DNA of 31,789 bases from an uncultured Eubacterium sp. (lineage in GTDB: Bacteria > Bacillota > Clostridia > Oscillospirales > CAG-272). Each line of letters begins with the position of its first letter. Within the stretch, counting starts at the first letter, position 1. The DNA lies in the NCBI GenBank assembly GCA_900544285.1, contig UQUT01000022.1:1-31789 (forward strand). Reading direction: 5' to 3'. The position numbers were made by a program, and so were the translations under genes. The notes beneath the pieces are model-generated. The model searched no databases, was not told where the DNA came from, and worked only from the letters and a program-made list of their open reading frames with translations. This document shows, piece after piece, positions 22,169-29,001 of this stretch.

Positions 22169-22531
22169 ATGAAAAACAAAAAATTAAGAAACGATATTAT
22201 CCTCATATCCGCCGTACTGCTTGCGACGGCGATTGTCGCGCTGATATTGTGCGCTTTCCGCAAGGAAGGCGGTTATGTCTCCGTTGTGCAAAACGGCAAG
22301 GAGGTAGCGCGATATTCCCTTTCGGAAAATGTGACGGTCACCCTTGAAAACGGCGGGACAAACGTCCTCGTCATCGAAAACGGTTATGCCTTCATTTCAG
22401 ACGCCTCGTGTCCTGATAAAATCTGCGTTCACCACAGAAAAATCCACTGTGCCGGCGAGGCGATAACCTGTCTGCCGAACAAAACCGTTATAAAAATCGT
22501 TTCCGGCGAGGGGGTGGACGCGATATCATGA
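22169..22531 (+). CDS. NusG-domain-II membrane-anchored protein
   Basis: The product has 120 residues: an N-terminal membrane helix (DIILISAVLLATAIVALILCAF), then a small beta domain. The motif ASCPDKICVHHRKI..GEAITCLPNKTVIKI is typical of the NusG_II family that follows rnf genes in many clostridia. The cysteines may bind metal or form disulfides outside the cell; the function is unknown, with a link to Rnf or quinone metabolism inferred from context. ATG at 22169 is used although it has no clear ribosome site; the hairpin lies just upstream. It overlaps the next gene by ATGA. Confidence 0.82.
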   Translation: MKNKKLRNDIILISAVLLATAIVALILCAFRKEGGYVSVVQNGKEVARYSLSENVTVTLENGGTNVLVIENGYAFISDASCPDKICVHHRKIHCAGEAITCLPNKTVIKIVSGEGVDAIS

Positions 22532-23034
22532 AAATAAATACGAAAAAACTCGCGCTCATCGGGGTTTTGGCGGCTGTGGCAATGATACTTTCGTATATAG
22601 AAGCTCTCCTACCGCCGATATACTCCGCCGTCCCGGGAATAAAGCTCGGACTTGCGAACATCGCCGTTATATTTGCGCTTTATTCGATCAACCTAAAAAG
22701 TGCCGCGCTTATTTCCGCCATAAAAGTCTTTCTTTCAGCCCTGCTCTTCGGCTCCGTGACGTCATTTATATACAGTTTTTCGGGAGCCGTATTGAGTCTT
22801 GTCGTGATGGCACTGATGAAAAAATCGACGTTGTTTTCGCCGGTCGGAGTCAGTGTCGCGGGCGCGGTTATGCATAATGTCGGGCAGGTTCTCTGCGCGA
22901 TAATCATCCTCGGAACGGCTGAAATAGGCTATTATCTGACCTTCCTCTCCGTCTCCGCTGTCGTCTCCGGTGTGCTCGTCGGACTCGTATCGGCGCTTCT
23001 GATAAAGAAGCTGAAAGCGCCGAAGCCGCAATAA
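22528..23034 (+). CDS. Gx-transporter-type membrane protein (heptaprenyl diphosphate synthase component I family)
   Basis: The product has 168 residues with about five membrane helices. The N-terminal sequence ALIGVLAAVAMILSYIEALLPP with AVPGIKLGLANIAVIFALY is characteristic of the Hpre_diP_synt_I/Gx transporter family, related to ECF transporter S-components. It is usually found after rnf and the NusG-II gene and may bring in a precursor of isoprenoid or cofactor synthesis (inference). Its start overlaps the previous stop (ATGA), and a terminator follows its stop by 17 bases. Confidence 0.85.
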   Translation: MKINTKKLALIGVLAAVAMILSYIEALLPPIYSAVPGIKLGLANIAVIFALYSINLKSAALISAIKVFLSALLFGSVTSFIYSFSGAVLSLVVMALMKKSTLFSPVGVSVAGAVMHNVGQVLCAIIILGTAEIGYYLTFLSVSAVVSGVLVGLVSALLIKKLKAPKPQ

Positions 23035-23051
23035 TATAGACCGTTTCAATA

Positions 23052-23080
23052 AAAAAGCACCCCCGGAAGGGTGCTTTTTG
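23052..23080 (+). terminator. Terminator of the Rnf operon
   Basis: AAAAAGCACCC and GGGTGCTTTTT pair around CCGGAA, with a T-tract within the 3' arm. It may also stop leftward transcripts. Confidence 0.88.
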
Positions 23081-23193
23081 TTTATTGTTCATCGAGCTTT
23101 TTGCGGATATCCTCCGTCACAAAGCATTTCAAAACTCAGTCATCCCGAAAATTCTTCTTCGATATGCAATCGTAAATTCTTTATCGCGCCGAT

Positions 23194-24249
23194 TCAATAT
23201 CTGATGTAGCCGTCCTTGAAGAAAAGCGCAACGATTTTCTTTCCGAACTTTCTCGGATTCCGCCCGACAATTATCGTTCCCGCAATATACGCGATGAGAA
23301 GAACGCCGATCGCAGACGATATAATCATAACAGGCTTTGAATGTTCACGGCGGAGGCGGTTCGCGTCATCAAAGCCAAAAAGCCACTCTCCGTCATGAAA
23401 AACCGCCTTTACGGAATAATATTTTCCGCTTTCTTCGCTCGTGCGCCCACGCACACAGACTGTCAAAACGGCTTTGCCGTCGCACATGGACTTGATTTTT
23501 TCAAACACTTCGCTCCCCGCTATATACTCTATCTCATATGTCTCCCCTTCGGAGGAGGTAAGTATAGCGTCATCTCCGGACGCGGAGACCGACTCAAAAA
23601 TCACCTGCCGCGACTCGGTGTTTGCTTCCGTATAATTTGTGAAAAACGTATATTTAACGGCGAATATCATCACGCCGACGGCAAGCACCGCCATGATAAC
23701 AATCCCCGCAACAGCGACCCCTTCGTCATCGACATTACCCTTGAAAATGCCTTTCGTACTCCTGATATTCGGGATTTCCCTCCCGCCGTGCCGCTTTTTA
23801 TATTGCTGACAGACACATTCAACAAATTCAATCACGTCATGAAAGCAACCGTCGACCGCAATCACCTTTTCGCCGATATAAATGCGCTCTTCGTTTTGCC
23901 GCGCTTCAATTCCCGTGACATCGGCATAGCTGTACCTTTTCTTTATTCCGAAAAAATTTCCGACGGTAAATCCCTCGTCGTCATAGACTATACGACAGTT
24001 CAGATATACAATAACAATCGATACGGCTATTGCAGAAAAAACCGAAAATCCAATCGGCACCCATGATTTTTCCCCTTTGATAACCGTGATGAAAACCGGA
24101 ACGAGAAAGCCGACCGCGCCCAATACACCGACTATAAGAAAGAACATCGGCGGGCGGACAACTTTTCCGTCGCCCTTTTTCGGCAAACGCAAAAGCCCGT
24201 TTATTATGCCAACGGTCAATACCGCGATCATAATCACAACATATTTCAT
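23194..24249 (-). CDS. PH-like-domain membrane protein of unknown function
   Basis: The product has 351 residues. Two N-terminal membrane helices (YVVIMIAVLTVGIINGLL; MFFLIVGVLGAVGFLVPVFI), then a third (SVFSAIAVSIVIVYL), lead into a cytoplasmic PH-like beta region (NCRIVYDDEGFTVGNFFGIKKRYSYADVTGIEAR). A fourth helix (GIVIMAVLAVGVMIFAV), a second beta domain (residues of about 215-315) and a last helix (VMIISSAIGVLLIAYIAGTIIV) follow. I cannot name the family with certainty; it resembles clostridial bacterial-PH-domain membrane proteins. ATG at 24249 has AAAGGCGG upstream. It is the last gene of a leftward set with the zinc-ribbon and metallopeptidase genes. Confidence 0.65.
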   Translation of the reverse strand: MKYVVIMIAVLTVGIINGLLRLPKKGDGKVVRPPMFFLIVGVLGAVGFLVPVFITVIKGEKSWVPIGFSVFSAIAVSIVIVYLNCRIVYDDEGFTVGNFFGIKKRYSYADVTGIEARQNEERIYIGEKVIAVDGCFHDVIEFVECVCQQYKKRHGGREIPNIRSTKGIFKGNVDDEGVAVAGIVIMAVLAVGVMIFAVKYTFFTNYTEANTESRQVIFESVSASGDDAILTSSEGETYEIEYIAGSEVFEKIKSMCDGKAVLTVCVRGRTSEESGKYYSVKAVFHDGEWLFGFDDANRLRREHSKPVMIISSAIGVLLIAYIAGTIIVGRNPRKFGKKIVALFFKDGYIRY

Positions 24250-24294
24250 TTTTTGTCCGCCTTTCAAAGTATTTGCCGCCACATCCGGTGCGGT

Positions 24295-24651
24295 CTATAT
24301 ATATTTTTTAATCAGCCAAAACGCAATGGCAATCAACGCCGCAAGCATCCACATAAGCGCTGCCCCAAGCCAATGAAACTTGTCCTTCTCCGGCACGCCT
24401 TCGACGCTCTTCATCTCGTCGACTGTAAAGCGGCGCTTGCAATCGGGACATTCAAGCTCGTCCCATACAAAGCGCACGTCCCCAAGCATATAATTTCCGC
24501 AAAAACTGAAATCAAAGTCCTTCGCCTCCGGCGATCGGGAATTTACCACTTTTGAAACCTCGACAGTCTCAAGTTTTGCGCCGCAGTCGGGACAAAAATG
24601 CTCTTTTTTCAGATATTTTATATTTTTATATATTCGCTTGTATCCCGCCAT
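24295..24651 (-). CDS. Zinc-ribbon protein with one C-terminal membrane helix
   Basis: The product has 118 residues. Two CPDC knuckles (HFCPDCGAKLE near residue 19 and LECPDCKRRF near 68) are spaced to form one zinc ribbon. A hydrophobic segment (WLGAALMWMLAALIAIAFWLI) ends the protein with basic residues outside it, a tail-anchored layout. Function is unknown; it lies between a PH-like membrane protein and a membrane metallopeptidase and may act with them at the membrane. AGGCGG is about eight bases before ATG at 24651. Confidence 0.7.
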   Translation of the reverse strand: MAGYKRIYKNIKYLKKEHFCPDCGAKLETVEVSKVVNSRSPEAKDFDFSFCGNYMLGDVRFVWDELECPDCKRRFTVDEMKSVEGVPEKDKFHWLGAALMWMLAALIAIAFWLIKKYI

Positions 24652-24699
24652 AGCAGCGCCGCCTTTCGCGATTTTTTAATTGATTTCTTTCCGTCGCCT

Positions 24700-25830
24700 T
24701 CATTCAAGCTCCGGCGGAGCGTCCACCCAGCCGACGGTATATGCCGTATATTCACAGACCTCAAGCCGCCGCATGTCGTCCGTATCGCCGAGCATGATGT
24801 CCTTTGGATATTTATAACTCGTGTACCGCTCGACCGTCCTTTTGATATAAAGGTCAGGAGCACCGAAAAGGTGCATTACCTCGTGCGCGACGGTCGACGC
24901 CCTGTCCGATTTTTTGTCCAGCGGAAGGTTTCTTCCAATATAATTTGTGAAAATTATCGCGTGCTCAACGTAGTCACCGCCGTAATCCGCGGACTGTTGC
25001 TGACGCGCCGTTGAAATGCCGTCTTTATTGACAACCGCCACAAAAACGACTTCTCTCCCGTCGCTTTGATATTTATAGCTTTCATACAGCTGTCTTGTGC
25101 TGTAATATGTTGATTCAAGCTCTGAAATCATTCGCGCGTCGGAAGAATATCCGAGCTCCTTCGCCGCCTTATAAAGAACATTTATAGTCGCATTGCCATT
25201 CTGATTTATATCTTCTATAACCTCTCCGTCATAAAAAACATTGGAATGTGTCTGTCTTATATTCAATTCAAGGTCAACACCGTATTTTTTCGCCTGATCT
25301 TCAAGAAAATCAAGCCCGGGAATCACTTCTTTTTCCGTAAAATCCGAAATCTCATTGTCCGTCCAGCTGCTTTCATAATCTTTTATGAAAAACAGAATAA
25401 CGGAAACATCTCCTCTGAGCTGTTTGCATGTGCCGAGATTATAATCGACTCGCAATGCGTTTATCTCCGAAATCGTTCTTTCCACGGTTGAAATTTCAGA
25501 ACCGACTTTATCATTCTTGAGACCTATATTCGCAAGTATCAGCACAGCAGCAACAAGCAAGCAAATCAAGGAGAAAATCCGAGGTAAAAGCCTGATATAT
25601 TTTTTCTTTTCCATCTGTGCAGGCGACTCTTCAAGAACCCACGGAAGCACGATACCGTAAACAGAAACAACAAAATAATCATCGTGCTGTTCATTCGGAA
25701 TGTATGAACCGGAAATCGTGACTTCAAGTTCAAGTCCGCCGCTTTGCACGCAAAGCTCGCACTCGTCGCCTTCAATAATTTTCCCGCAAACCGTGTACGA
25801 AACGCAGAGATATTCCGTTTTTTCTCCGGT
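24700..25830 (-). CDS. Membrane-anchored zinc metallopeptidase-like protein, 5' end cut off by foreign DNA
   Basis: About 375 residues remain. The N-terminal remaining 70 residues (EYLCVSYTVCGKIIEGDECELC..) look cytoplasmic. One membrane helix follows (IFSLICLLVAAVLILANIGL), then an outer domain ending with the zinc site VAHEVMHLFGAPDLY (HEVMH, HExxH type) near the C-terminus. Substrate is unknown. An internal ATG at 25614, just before the helix (MEKKKYIRLL), has no good ribosome site. Upstream of about 25830 the frame continues only through antisense of a phage amidase, so the true N-terminus is lost. The first of three leftward genes is thus probably broken, unless 25614 is used as start. 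Confidence 0.6.
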   Translation of the reverse strand, partial: TGEKTEYLCVSYTVCGKIIEGDECELCVQSGGLELEVTISGSYIPNEQHDDYFVVSVYGIVLPWVLEESPAQMEKKKYIRLLPRIFSLICLLVAAVLILANIGLKNDKVGSEISTVERTISEINALRVDYNLGTCKQLRGDVSVILFFIKDYESSWTDNEISDFTEKEVIPGLDFLEDQAKKYGVDLELNIRQTHSNVFYDGEVIEDINQNGNATINVLYKAAKELGYSSDARMISELESTYYSTRQLYESYKYQSDGREVVFVAVVNKDGISTARQQQSADYGGDYVEHAIIFTNYIGRNLPLDKKSDRASTVAHEVMHLFGAPDLYIKRTVERYTSYKYPKDIMLGDTDDMRRLEVCEYTAYTVGWVDAPPELE

Positions 25831-26310
25831 ATGACCGTTCACCGCGATTATGCAAACAAGGCTTGTCCTGGCGACTACCTGTATAACCGCCACGGCGAAA
25901 TCGCGGCCGAAGTCAACCGCCGCCTGGGCGCCACGGTCGAAAAACCGGCAGAAAATAAACCGGCCACTGGCGAAGTGATCCACACCGTCAAAGCCGGCGA
26001 AACACTGTCGAAGATCGCCCAGAAGTACGGGACAACCTATCAGAAGATCGCGGCCTACAATGGGATCGCAAATGCGAACCTGATCCATGTCGGCCAGAAA
26101 ATCAAGATTCCGGCAGACACCCAGGCCGCCCAGTCCTTCAAGAAGGGCGACAAAGTAAAGGTCCTGAAAGCTGTCACCTACACAGGGAAAGCCTTCAAGA
26201 CCTACTATGACAAATATGACGTGATTGAAGCCGACGGCGACCGTGTGGTCATTGGTATCGGGAAGACAGTCACAGCGGCCGTCAATGCGGCAAACCTGAA
26301 AAAAGCATAA
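25831..26310 (+). pseudogene. C-terminal fragment of a phage N-acetylmuramoyl-L-alanine amidase with LysM
   Basis: The remaining 159 residues start at the end of a PGRP/amidase domain (TVHRDYANKACPGDYLYNRH, with the zinc-binding His and Cys region). A LysM repeat follows (HTVKAGETLSKIAQKYGTTY, then NANLIHVGQKIKIP), and a C-terminal wall-binding-like segment ends with VVIGIGKTVTAAVNAANLKK. A whole endolysin of this type would have roughly 130 more N-terminal residues; these are absent because the sequence switches to host DNA at about 25830. The open frame runs back to 25744 through antisense host sequence without a ribosome site, so expression is doubtful. Base and codon use (GGCC, CTG, GCC) differ from the left flank. 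Confidence 0.75.
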
Positions 26311-26323
26311 TGGCAAAAGGAAA

Positions 26324-26357
26324 GCGGCCAGGGATATTCCCTGACCGCCTTTTTTTA
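26324..26357 (+). terminator. Terminator between the amidase fragment and the convergent membrane-protein gene
   Basis: GCGGCCAGGGA and TCCCTGACCGC (one mismatch) pair around TAT, followed by CTTTTTTTATT. It serves the plus strand and overlaps the end of the minus-strand gene. Confidence 0.82.
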
Positions 26358-27014
26358 TTTTCCGGTGACCATTGAAAGAGCCGACACGAAAAGGTCCTGT
26401 CGCGCGACTGAAAACTGATATGTCTTCGATCCGGCCTGTACGACGACAGAGCCGTCGACAGGTGTCACCGCTGTCAATGCTGAAATCTTACATTCGAAAC
26501 CGGCCTGGTTATGAATGAAGACGATCCGCCTATTCGTTAAAACGATAGCGCCTGAATAGGTTTCTGTCACTTCGCCGTAAACTGTCCGACTGGAACCGCC
26601 GCCAGTGCTTACCGACACGCCCTTCGCAACACGGACACGGACGCCAGCGCCGCTTCCGGTTCGTCCGACAGCCTTGTTCTTCGTGACAATCTTCGTCGCC
26701 GGCGCGTAATAGTGGGCGACTTCGCCTTCTTCCAAAAGAACCGGCGTCCCTGTTACAACAGGAAGTTCGCCCTGTGCGATCGCTGAAATCGCGTTTTCTT
26801 CCATGAACGGCGTGTTTCTGGCCACTTGTGCCGCCTGTCTGGCTTCCTTCTGCTTCTTGACCTTGTTCGCACTGAAAAACAGCCCAACGGTGACAATGGT
26901 CAAGACGACGATCCAGCCCCACAATGATACTTCCGGAACCGCAATCGACACAATCACCAGGATCAGATCGACAATCGCGGCCAGGATTCCGAATATAATA
27001 GCGACTATTCGCAT
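26355..27014 (-). CDS. Phage-associated membrane protein with bacterial PH-like domain
   Basis: The product has 219 residues. Two N-terminal membrane helices (IVAIIFGILAAIVDLILVIV; LWGWIVVLTIVTVGLFF) precede a charged linker (ANKVKKQKEARQAAQ). A soluble domain follows with glycine-rich VSVSTGGGSSRTVYGE and IVLTNRRIVFIHNQAGFECKISALTAV, the strand pattern of YokE/PH-like domains, where TNRRI precedes a conserved strand. Function is unknown; such genes occur near lysogeny modules and may act in superinfection exclusion or membrane sensing (inference). ATG at 27014 has GGAAGGGGGG just upstream. It is divergent from an XRE regulator, across repeated TTAACACA motifs. Confidence 0.65.
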   Translation of the reverse strand: MRIVAIIFGILAAIVDLILVIVSIAVPEVSLWGWIVVLTIVTVGLFFSANKVKKQKEARQAAQVARNTPFMEENAISAIAQGELPVVTGTPVLLEEGEVAHYYAPATKIVTKNKAVGRTGSGAGVRVRVAKGVSVSTGGGSSRTVYGEVTETYSGAIVLTNRRIVFIHNQAGFECKISALTAVTPVDGSVVVQAGSKTYQFSVARQDLFVSALSMVTGK

Positions 27015-27057
27015 TATATCCCCCCTTCCTACTTGTAAACTTTATAAGGTTCTGACC

Positions 27058-27118
27058 TTTAACACAATTATACGTGAAAAATGTGTTAAAAACAAGAATG
27101 ACGCTGAACATTAACACA
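27058..27118. promoter_or_regulatory. Three TTAACACA operators between divergent phage genes
   Basis: TTTAACACA (27058-27066) and its inverse TGTGTTAAA (27082-27090) form an inverted repeat. A third copy, TTAACACA, lies at 27111-27118. They sit between the membrane-protein gene and the XRE gene, as expected for a phage-repressor operator set. Confidence 0.65.
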
Positions 27119-27143
27119 AAATTTTCAGGAAGGAGGTCACAAC

Positions 27144-27392
27144 TTGAAAATATATGACTATAAAGGCCGGAAGAACATCAGCGGAAACAGAATCCGCGAA
27201 GCACGATTGAAGAAGCGACTGTCACAGGCCGACTTCGCCGCCAGACTGCAAATAGCCGGAATCACTATGGAGCGCGACAGCGTCAGCAGAATCGAAATCG
27301 GGACGCGCTTCGTCGCCGACTATGAACTTATGATAATAGCTGAAATCCTGGACGTAACCGTCGACTGGTTACTGTCCGAAGGCCGCGAATAA
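27144..27392 (+). CDS. XRE-family (Cro/C1) regulator of the phage-like segment
   Basis: The product has 82 residues. A single HTH domain is visible: NRIREARLKKRLSQADFAARLQIAG, then TMERDSVSRIEIGTRFVADYEL and AEILDVTVDWLL. It is a repressor-like protein that probably binds the TTAACACA operators just upstream. The start is TTG at 27144, with AGGAGG (27131-27136) seven bases before it. Its tail DVTVDWLLSEGRE is typical of small phage repressors. Confidence 0.82.
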   Translation: MKIYDYKGRKNISGNRIREARLKKRLSQADFAARLQIAGITMERDSVSRIEIGTRFVADYELMIIAEILDVTVDWLLSEGRE

Positions 27393-27451
27393 CACAACGG
27401 ACCACTGGCGAACTTTTGAACCGCCAGGGTCTTATATTTTTTGATTCCCCC

Positions 27452-27480
27452 TTGACAATATAATACCGGTATTATATAAT
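27452..27480 (+). promoter_or_regulatory. Promoter with 18-bp palindromic operator for the Arc-like gene
   Basis: TTGACA (27452-27457), 17 bases and TATAAT (27475-27480). The spacer is almost filled by the perfect palindrome TATAATACCGGTATTATA (27459-27476). Ribbon-helix-helix proteins commonly repress themselves through such sites. Confidence 0.85.
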
Positions 27481-27506
27481 ATTCGACAGAAAGAGGTGAC
27501 TACACT

Positions 27507-27692
27507 ATGGCACAAGCGCAGATCGAAGCGAACAAACGCTTCCGCAAGAAATCCTATGACCGAATCGAAATAACAGTTCCAAAAGGCGACAGAGAAAAGA
27601 TCGTTCAAGCCGCCAGCGCGGCCGGTATGAGTGTAAACGCTTTTATCAAAGAAGCACTGGCCGAATATATCGCCCACACAACCAAAAAGTAA
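27507..27692 (+). CDS. Arc-like ribbon-helix-helix DNA-binding protein
   Basis: The product has 61 residues: a basic arm (NKRFRKKSYDRIEITVPKGD with the DNA-contacting strand) and two helices (KIVQAASAAGMSVNAFIKEALAEYI), the Arc/MetJ fold seen in phage regulators and antitoxins. No toxin gene is adjacent, since the next gene is a transposase after a terminator. The palindrome in its promoter suggests autorepression. ATG at 27507 follows AGAGGTG. Confidence 0.8.
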   Translation: MAQAQIEANKRFRKKSYDRIEITVPKGDREKIVQAASAAGMSVNAFIKEALAEYIAHTTKK

Positions 27693-27696
27693 AACG

Positions 27697-27729
27697 AAAG
27701 CCCTGTCCACAAACGGACGGGGCTTTTTT
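27697..27729 (+). terminator. Terminator after the Arc-like gene
   Basis: AAAGCCCTGTCC and GGACGGGGCTTT (one G-U pair) enclose six bases, followed by TTT. The transposase ribosome site starts only eight bases later. Confidence 0.87.
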
Positions 27730-27749
27730 GCATATCAGGAGGAATCAAA

Positions 27750-28790
27750 ATGAAAAAGCGCAGATTCAAACACCTGTCCTGGACTGACAGGCTGAAAATA
27801 GAAACAATGTTAAAGGACAAGCGTCACAAACAGGAAATCGCTGACGAAATCGGCGTTCACCTGAAAACGATCTACAACGAAATCAAGCGCGGCCGTTATA
27901 TTCATACGAATTCCGACCTGACCGAAGAAGAAAGATACAGTCCGGAAATGGCCGAAGCGGCTTACCGCGAACACCTGGCCGCAAAAGGTCCGGACCTGAA
28001 AATCGGAAACGACCACGAACTGGCCCAGCATATCGAAAAGAAAATCGCCGAAGAAGGCTATTCGCCGGCCGCTGTCCTGGGTGAAATTAAGGAAAAGGGC
28101 CTTGAATTCAAAACGTCGATCTGTGAATCGACCTTGTATTCTTATATCGACAAGGGCGTCTTTTTGACTGTCACGAACAAGAACCTTCCTGTCAAAGGCC
28201 AAAAGAAACGCCCGTATAACAAAGTCCAGAGAGCGAAGCGGCCACCGGCTGGGACCAGTATCGAAAACCGCCCGAAAGAAATCGACGATCGCGCGGTCGT
28301 TGGTGACTGGGAAATGGACTGTGTCGAAGGCAAGAAGAAAACAAAGAAAACCCTTCTGGTTCTGACCGAAAGAAAGTCCAGACGGGAAATCATTCGTCCT
28401 ATGCGCGACCAGACCGCCCGAAGCGTGGTCCGCGTCCTGGATAGCCTTGAACGTGAATACGGCGCAAATTTCAGCAAAATCTTTCGGACGATAACTGTCG
28501 ACAACGGTTCCGAATTCTCTGACTGTGCCGGAATGGAAAAGTCCTGTCGCCGCAAAGGCAACAGGACAAAGATATACTATTGTCACCCCTATTCGTCATA
28601 CGAAAGAGGATCAAACGAAAATGTAAATAAAATGATCCGCCGCTGGTTCCCGAAAGGAACAGACTTCCGAAAAGTTACCGCGAAAGCGATCCAGAAAGTC
28701 GAAGACTGGATCAATAACTATCCCCGTGAAATACTGGGCTTCCGGACTGCCGAAGCCGTTTTCCAGGAAGGCGTCGCGTGTCTTATTTGA
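27750..28790 (+). CDS. IS30-family DDE transposase
   Basis: The product has 346 residues. An N-terminal HTH_38-type domain (LSWTDRLKIETMLKD..EIADEIGVHLKTIYNEIKRG) is followed by a helical linker and the DDE core. The three acidic residues are visible in VVGDWEMDCVEG (Asp), TVDNGSEFSD (Asp) and SYERGSNENVNKMIRRWFPKG (Glu). It should cut and join element ends. AGGAGG (27737-27742) precedes ATG at 27750. It does not look like a simple IS30: a terminator, a repressor and other phage genes lie immediately upstream with no inverted repeat between. It may serve as the integration enzyme of a phage-like element. Confidence 0.88.
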   Translation: MKKRRFKHLSWTDRLKIETMLKDKRHKQEIADEIGVHLKTIYNEIKRGRYIHTNSDLTEEERYSPEMAEAAYREHLAAKGPDLKIGNDHELAQHIEKKIAEEGYSPAAVLGEIKEKGLEFKTSICESTLYSYIDKGVFLTVTNKNLPVKGQKKRPYNKVQRAKRPPAGTSIENRPKEIDDRAVVGDWEMDCVEGKKKTKKTLLVLTERKSRREIIRPMRDQTARSVVRVLDSLEREYGANFSKIFRTITVDNGSEFSDCAGMEKSCRRKGNRTKIYYCHPYSSYERGSNENVNKMIRRWFPKGTDFRKVTAKAIQKVEDWINNYPREILGFRTAEAVFQEGVACLI

Positions 28791-28959
28791 AATTTTTTAT
28801 GAATTTTTGCAATTTAGTCTTGACTTTTTCAACAGATAAAAATAAGGCGCAGGTCTGCTTTGTCGGTCAGATTCCGCGCGGAAAGGTCGAAAACTGCGCT
28901 TGGCATCTTTTTGCTTTTGCGTTTTCCGATTTTTGAAAAGTGAGAAAAAGGATAAAACG
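28791..28959. other. Intergenic stretch at the right end of the phage-like segment
   Basis: No credible gene is seen. AT-rich bases 28791-28840 may contain the element's end, but no inverted repeat matching the left side can be found because that side is truncated. 28850-28925 is more GC-rich; on the minus strand it reads as a short open frame (MPSAVFDLSARNLTD..) without a ribosome site, more like a dispersed repeat or decayed gene. Confidence 0.35.
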
Positions 28960-28984
28960 AAAAAAGGGGCTTTTAACAGCCCCT
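28960..28984 (-). terminator. Terminator after the lipoprotein gene
   Basis: On the minus strand AGGGGC and GCCCCT pair around TGTTAAAA and are followed by TTTTTTCG. It lies 18 bases beyond the stop. Confidence 0.82.
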
Positions 28985-29001
28985 ATAATCAATACGATAA
29001 A

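Noticed and set aside
23083..23193. A short minus-strand peptide ending IRKKLDEQ-stop after the Rnf terminator
   Set aside because: Only 16 codons are open before an in-frame stop; it could be a gene relic but there is not enough to call it.
23341..24066. A 241-codon plus-strand frame opposite the PH-like membrane protein
   Set aside because: The minus-strand product has regular membrane helices and a ribosome site; the plus-strand one has neither.
25831..26316. The continuation of the minus-strand peptidase frame to 26316
   Set aside because: Beyond about 25830 this frame is antisense to a recognisable LysM amidase, so the extension is chance, not a real N-terminal domain.
27810..28586. 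A 258-codon minus-strand frame opposite the transposase
   Set aside because: Shadow of the IS30-type transposase, whose DDE residues are clear.
27750..28790. Simple IS30 insertion sequence
   Set aside because: No inverted repeats are seen right before the gene, where a phage-gene terminator lies eight bases from its ribosome site; a phage-like context fits better, although ends outside this view cannot be excluded.
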